Shown: piece by piece, positions 5,433 to 8,328 of the stretch | Layout of the letters: the number at the start of each line of letters is the position of its first letter | Numbering within the stretch: position 1 is the stretch's first letter | DNA from: a bacterium | Lineage (GTDB): Bacteria > Patescibacteriota > Minisyncoccia > Phycocordibacterales > Phycocordibacteraceae | Assembly (NCBI GenBank): GCA_021802795.1 | Contig: JAJZRH010000023.1 | Span: 1 to 8,328 of the forward strand | DNA length: 8,328 bases | Reading direction: 5' to 3' | Program-made: the position numbers and the translations under genes | The notes under the pieces: model-generated | What the model was told of the DNA's origin: nothing | Database searches by the model: none | What the model saw: the letters and a program-made list of their open reading frames with translations, nothing else

Positions 5433-6878
5433 ATGTCACTCACGCTTTCTTTCTACGGCGGCGCCGGCAAAGTGACCGGCTCCAACTTTTTAGTCGAGGG
5501 CGCGCGCGGGAAGGCTAAAACCGCCGAAGGCGGTTCGCCCGACACTCCGCACAGTGGAGTGTCTAGGGTGCTCGTCGATTGCGGCATCGAGCAGGGCGCC
5601 GACTTTGTCGTAGAGGAGGTGTACGGGCCGTTCCCGTACGATGTGAAGGCGATCGATGCGCTCGTGGTCACGCATGCGCACCTCGACCATGTAGGCCGCA
5701 TCCCCAAGCTCGTGCGGGACGGCTTTCACGGGAAAATCTTTATGACACCGGCGACGCGCGACCTGGCAGCGCTCATTTTGCTTGATTCCTCGCACATCCT
5801 CGCCGAAGAAGCGCAACGCCTCGGCCGCCCGCCACTCTACGATGAGAACGACGTTGAAGCGGCGTTCTCGCTCGTGGAGACGCTCGAATACCATACGGTG
5901 AAAGAGGTCGCACCCGGCCTTTCCGTGTATTTGCGCAATACCGGCCACATCCTCGGCTCCGCAAGCGTGCGCATCACGGATGAAGAGGGGACGGCGGTCG
6001 CGCTCACGGGCGATATCGGCAACTCTCCCTCGCCGCTTCTGCCGGATTGGGAACCGGTGCCGGATGCCGACGCGCTCGTGATGGAAAGCGTATACGGCGA
6101 CCGGCTCCACCCGCCGCAGAAAGAGCGCGTCGCAAAGCTCCGCGACGCGCTCAAACGCGCCATCGCAAAGGGCGGCACTATCCTCATTCCCGCGTTCTCG
6201 CTGGAGCGCACCCAGCTCATGCTCTACGAGCTCTCTAATTTCTTTTCCGCGAAAGAGCTGCCGGAAATTCCCGTTTTCCTCGATTCGCCGCTCGCGATAA
6301 AGGTGACCGCGGTCTACGAGAAGTGGGGGATGGCCTATTTCAAACCGGGAACCGGGGACGAGATGAAGAAGGAAGGAAGCATCTTTGAATTCCCCTTCCT
6401 CAAAAAGACGCTCTCGCGCGAGGACTCCGTGGCGATAGAGAAAGTGCCGGGGCCGAAGATCATCATCGCCGGCGCGGGGATGAGCCATGGCGGCCGCATC
6501 GGCCGCTGGGAAGCGCGTTACCTCCCAGACCCTTCCACCACGCTCTTCATGGTCGGGTACCAGGCGCCCGGCACGCCCGGGCGCCTGATGATGGAGGGCG
6601 CTCCGAGCGTGCGTATTGCCGGTGCGGAGGTGAAGATCAAAGCGACGATAGAGAAGCTCGAGGGTTGGTCGGCGCACGCCGACCGCGACGAGCTCATCAA
6701 ATTCGCGGAAGCCGCTCTTGCCGGCAAGCGCTTGAAAGCCATCTTCACGGCCCTTGGCGAGCCCGCAGCCGAACGGTTCCTCGCCCAGCGCATCCATGAC
6801 TACCTCGGCGCGCGCGCCATCGTCCCCGAGGCGGGGCAGGCGTGGGAAATAACCAAGGAAAGGGTGAAAGAGGCCTGA
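5433..6878 (+). CDS. Beta-CASP metallo-beta-lactamase-fold ribonuclease-like protein
   Basis: Relatives are RNA-processing nucleases of the Ysh1/CPSF-73/TTHA0252 group with two zinc ions. The 481-residue protein keeps the lactamase motifs: HAHLDH (H81, H83, D85, H86), H172 in GHILGSA, and D194 in LTGDIGN. The beta-CASP part has IPAFSLERTQ with motif A Glu (E258), FLDSPLA, and the motif C His (H415 in GWSAHADRDEL). Motif B is unusual: GMSHGGRIGRWEARYL (349-364) has R358 and W359 where relatives have His, and the late HGEP motif reads LGEP (L441). Activity could therefore be altered. No KH domain precedes it. Residues about 28-45 are extra relative to relatives and are encoded by two DNA palindromes. 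The ATG at 5433 is chosen over an in-frame TTG/CTG-type start at 5415 because it opens the MBL strand MSLTLSFYGGAG and follows the extended -10. Confidence 0.88.
   Translation: MSLTLSFYGGAGKVTGSNFLVEGARGKAKTAEGGSPDTPHSGVSRVLVDCGIEQGADFVVEEVYGPFPYDVKAIDALVVTHAHLDHVGRIPKLVRDGFHGKIFMTPATRDLAALILLDSSHILAEEAQRLGRPPLYDENDVEAAFSLVETLEYHTVKEVAPGLSVYLRNTGHILGSASVRITDEEGTAVALTGDIGNSPSPLLPDWEPVPDADALVMESVYGDRLHPPQKERVAKLRDALKRAIAKGGTILIPAFSLERTQLMLYELSNFFSAKELPEIPVFLDSPLAIKVTAVYEKWGMAYFKPGTGDEMKKEGSIFEFPFLKKTLSREDSVAIEKVPGPKIIIAGAGMSHGGRIGRWEARYLPDPSTTLFMVGYQAPGTPGRLMMEGAPSVRIAGAEVKIKATIEKLEGWSAHADRDELIKFAEAALAGKRLKAIFTALGEPAAERFLAQRIHDYLGARAIVPEAGQAWEITKERVKEA
5519..5568. repeat. Double-palindrome element inserted in frame in the beta-CASP gene
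   Basis: Two adjacent inverted repeats lie inside the coding region: AACCGCC-GAA-GGCGGTT (5519-5535), then GACACTCC (5541-5548) and GGAGTGTC (5556-5563) around a 7-base loop. The second is flanked by CCC (5538-5540) and GGG (5566-5568), which can extend its stem past a TA bulge. The stretch encodes roughly K29 to R45 (TAEGGSPDTPHSGVS), between a beta strand FLVEG and the next strand VLVDCG, where relatives have only a short turn. It resembles in concept the in-frame palindromic elements of Rickettsia; no second copy is in this window. Confidence 0.55.
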
Positions 6879-6934
6879 CCCGGCGCGGGAAATAAATCCG
6901 TTCCCGGCGGTGTAGCAAATAATAAGGACAACGA

Positions 6935-6980
6935 TATACTGAATCGCTAAGGTTTTGTCCGATGGGAACTACTTATAAAA
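6935..6980 (+). promoter_or_regulatory. Candidate promoter of the Ala-rich secreted protein
   Basis: The 116 bases between the beta-CASP stop and the next start contain two -10-like hexamers, TATACT (6935-6940) and TATAAA (6974-6979). Neither has a convincing -35. A short hairpin (CGGGAA 6886-6891 with TTCCCG 6901-6906) lies upstream but lacks a T run, so it is not a clear terminator. Confidence 0.3.
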
Positions 6981-6994
6981 TAAACGGTAACAGA

Positions 6995-7528
6995 ATGAAA
7001 ACCTTTCAAAAAGCAGCAATAGGGACCTTGCTCGTCGCAAGTTTCGTTCCGGTTCTTGCGTTCGCACAAACGTCCGACACGGCATCAACGACGGCGAATA
7101 GCGCGGCACAGACTCGCAGAGCCTGTCTCGTTGCGGCGACCACGGCAGATAGGGCAGCTCTCTCTGCGGCGCGGACCGCACGCGATACGGCAATGACGGC
7201 CGCCCGGACCGCTCGGGATTCCGCGCTTACCGCCGCCCGGACCGCGCTTGCGAGCGCAAAGACTTCCGCGATGACGGCGCGCGACACGGCGATGACCGCC
7301 GCAAGGGCGAACACTGATGCGACGGCGCGCGCGACGGCCGTGAAAGCGGCGCGGACCGATTACGCAACCGCGGTGAAGGCGGCGAACACAGCCTTCGTTG
7401 CCGCGCGCAAGTCGGCGCAGTCCGATTATGCCTCCGCGGTTAAAACCGCTCGCGAGGCGTACACCGCCGCAGTGAAGGCGGCAACGGGAACGGCAAAGAC
7501 CGCTCGTGCGGCGTGCCCGAAGAAATAA
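6995..7528 (+). CDS. Secreted Ala-rich 11-residue-repeat helical protein
   Basis: I do not recognise a named family. The 177-residue product starts with a good Sec signal peptide: MKTFQK, a hydrophobic core, then VLAFA-Q, with likely cleavage after A24. After a Thr/Ser/Ala linker comes C44, then residues 51-171 form eleven consecutive 11-residue units rich in Ala, Thr, Arg and Lys. Examples are ARDTAMTAART and KTAREAYTAAV. C174 lies almost at the end. Hendecad periodicity suggests a long helix, possibly a right-handed or weakly twisted coiled coil, and the two cysteines could staple it outside the cytoplasm. Similar Ala-rich secreted proteins with end cysteines are, as far as I recall, frequent in Patescibacteria. 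The ATG at 6995 is preferred to 6962 because it places the Lys residues directly before the signal core. The C terminus meets the bidirectional terminator. Confidence 0.8.
   Translation: MKTFQKAAIGTLLVASFVPVLAFAQTSDTASTTANSAAQTRRACLVAATTADRAALSAARTARDTAMTAARTARDSALTAARTALASAKTSAMTARDTAMTAARANTDATARATAVKAARTDYATAVKAANTAFVAARKSAQSDYASAVKTAREAYTAAVKAATGTAKTARAACPKK
7145..7507 (+). repeat. Eleven tandem 33-base coding repeats
   Basis: The stretch encodes residues 51-171 of the secreted protein as exactly eleven 11-codon units. Units 2, 3 and 5 are the most alike (ARDTAMTAART, ARDSALTAART, ARDTAMTAARA). The last five carry a Tyr/Phe-x-x-AV pattern in most units (DYATAV, DYASAV, AYTAAV). DNA identity between units is moderate, so the array has drifted rather than duplicated very recently. 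Confidence 0.75.
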
Positions 7529-7543
7529 CTGCTCGCGTTCTAT

Positions 7544-7578
7544 AAACGAAAACCGCCCCATCGGGGCGGTTTTCGTTT
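7544..7578. terminator. Bidirectional terminator between convergent units
   Basis: A perfect 16-bp stem (7544-7559 with 7563-7578) has a 3-base loop. A-rich sequence at its left foot and T-rich at its right foot (TTTTCGTTTTG) allow it to end the secreted-protein transcript on the plus strand and the rplT transcript on the minus strand. Confidence 0.93.
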
Positions 7579-7581
7579 TGT

Positions 7582-7929
7582 TTAAACGACTTGCTTGCTG
7601 ATGCGCTCGAAAATCTCGGGATGCATCGTGGCGAACTCGGCGAGAACCTTGCGGTCAAGCGCAAATCCGTTCTTCTTCAATTTAGCGATGAAGGTGGAGT
7701 AGGACTTGTGGCCGCTCGTGCGGACGGCGGCATTAAGGCGCACGATCCAGAGCTGGCGGAACGCCGTCTTCTTGTCTTTGCGGTGCGCGAACGCGTAACG
7801 GCCGGCGCGCATGATAGCCTCGTGCGCGTAGTTCTTCTTCTTGGAGCGGAGACCGCGGTAGCCCTTGGCTCGTTCCAGTACGTTCTTGCGCTTCTTGTTC
7901 GCCATTACGCCCCCTTTGATTCGTGTCAT
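7582..7929 (-). CDS. rplT: 50S ribosomal protein L20
   Basis: L20 is an early-assembly protein of the large ribosomal subunit that binds 23S rRNA. The 115-residue length is standard. The sequence begins MTRIKGGV, equivalent to the usual M-R-V-K-R-G-V start, then NVLERAKGYRG (16-26), RSKKKNYAHEAIMRAGRYAF, FRQLWIVRLNAAVR and LDRKVLAEFA, which are family landmarks. An internal ATG eight codons in would lose the conserved start, so the one at 7929 is chosen. The gene is the last of infC-rpmI-rplT, 23 bases after rpmI, and stops four bases beyond the terminator stem. No Shine-Dalgarno sequence is seen. Confidence 0.97.
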   Translation of the reverse strand: MTRIKGGVMANKKRKNVLERAKGYRGLRSKKKNYAHEAIMRAGRYAFAHRKDKKTAFRQLWIVRLNAAVRTSGHKSYSTFIAKLKKNGFALDRKVLAEFATMHPEIFERISKQVV

Positions 7930-7952
7930 ACGGAAATAATTACGAGCATTAA

Positions 7953-8144
7953 TTACGCACCCGTGTTCGGGAGGAAGCGGCGGCGGACCTTCGCCGTGAG
8001 CGTAAGGGTGACCGAGCGGCGCTTTGCGCTGCGTGCGCTGCCGCTCTGCTTTGCATTGAAATGGTTCTGACCCTTGGCGCGCACCACAAGCTTCCCGTTG
8101 CGAGTGACGCGGATTCGTTTGCTATAAGATTTGTTGGTTTTCAT
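7953..8144 (-). CDS. rpmI: 50S ribosomal protein L35
   Basis: L35 is a small basic protein of the large ribosomal subunit. The 63-residue product begins MKTNKSYSKRIRVTRNGKL, matching the family pattern MKT(H/N)K-x-x-x-KR-x-x-VT-x-x-GK. It continues with QNHFNAKQSGSARSAKRR and ends VRRRFLPNTGA, near the family length of about 65. Its start lies inside the 3' end of the upstream infC-type gene (23-base overlap) and it has no Shine-Dalgarno sequence, so translation is probably coupled. Position just before rplT supports the call. Confidence 0.94.
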   Translation of the reverse strand: MKTNKSYSKRIRVTRNGKLVVRAKGQNHFNAKQSGSARSAKRRSVTLTLTAKVRRRFLPNTGA

Positions 8145-8328
8145 GTTTTTGTTGTGACTCTTTTTCGCGTTTCGCCTGGGCGACGAGGTCGCGCTCGATG
8201 ACCCCGGCAAAGCCCTTCGGGCTCCGCGTGATCGGCTCGGCGACCTTGTAGGCATAGGGAATGCGGAGGAGGAATCTCTCCAGGCGTTCCTTGAGGAACT
8301 TTTCGTCCATGCCCTTATAGCGGCCTTT
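8122..8328 (-). CDS. infC: Probable C-terminal end of translation initiation factor IF-3, partial
   Basis: The reading frame enters from the right window edge as KGRYKGMDEK and stops at TAG (8122-8124). The 68 visible residues read like a divergent end of the IF-3 C-terminal domain: a helix (EKFLKERLERFLLRI), a strand (YAYKVAEPI), a turn (TRSPKGF) and a strand (AGVIERDLV). A charged, Gln-rich tail (QAKREKESQQKHENQQIL) follows. The usual final MVLAPKK is not recognisable. The identification rests mainly on the conserved order infC-rpmI-rplT; the sequence alone is weak. The ATG at 8310 is probably internal, since the open frame continues to the edge. IF-3 binds the 30S subunit and controls start-site selection. 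Confidence 0.58.
   Translation of the reverse strand, partial: KGRYKGMDEKFLKERLERFLLRIPYAYKVAEPITRSPKGFAGVIERDLVAQAKREKESQQKHENQQIL

Noticed and set aside
5490..6797. A 435-codon open frame on the minus strand inside the beta-CASP gene
   Set aside because: It mirrors a GC-rich coding region read antisense. It has no recognisable domain and an Arg/His-rich shadow composition, while the plus strand carries clear catalytic motifs.
6886..6906. Hairpin after the beta-CASP gene as a terminator
   Set aside because: It has only six pairs with a nine-base loop and no T run behind it.
7006..7314. Minus-strand frame with an Ala/Val repeat opposite the secreted-protein repeats
   Set aside because: Its periodicity is only the mirror of the plus-strand 33-base repeats.
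7145..7507. A CRISPR-like array, considered because of regular spacing
   Set aside because: The 33-base units are contiguous, in frame and have no spacers; they encode protein repeats.

Overview
The window looks like part of the chromosome of a streamlined bacterium, most likely Patescibacteria (CPR), with Parcubacteria as the best guess. This is an inference. It rests on a minimal LID-less adenylate kinase, an Ndk enlarged by internal insertions, the near absence of Shine-Dalgarno sequences, promoters placed right against start codons, and a small Ala-rich secreted protein with one cysteine at each end of its repeat array. No rRNA, tRNA, CRISPR array or transposase is visible.

Left part (1-5164, + strand): the 3' part of secY ends at a hairpin terminator. 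In many bacteria adk and map follow secY directly. Here two free-standing units come first: an inositol-monophosphatase-family phosphatase (1263-2069) with its own promoter and terminator, and a COG2187-like phosphotransferase (2174-3172) with its own extended -10. The conserved order then resumes with adk and map, which abut without a gap, followed by ndk and a strong terminator. SecY (protein export), Map (N-terminal Met removal), Adk and Ndk (nucleotide balance) are housekeeping functions; the two inserted genes look accessory.

Middle (5165-6994): a 268-base intergenic stretch holds a probable structured RNA (about 5240-5412). Its ends pair in a 14-bp stem and its core resembles 6S RNA. 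A beta-CASP metallo-beta-lactamase-fold ribonuclease-like gene follows (5433-6878). It carries an extra segment encoded by two adjacent DNA palindromes, which looks like an in-frame palindromic insertion.

Right part (6995-8328): a secreted Ala-rich protein built of eleven 11-residue repeats between two cysteines converges on the minus-strand translation operon infC (partial)-rpmI-rplT. A symmetrical terminator at 7544-7578 serves both directions.

The least ordinary items are the in-frame palindromic element inside the beta-CASP gene, the 6S-like RNA, the leaderless-type promoters, and the hendecad-repeat secreted protein.
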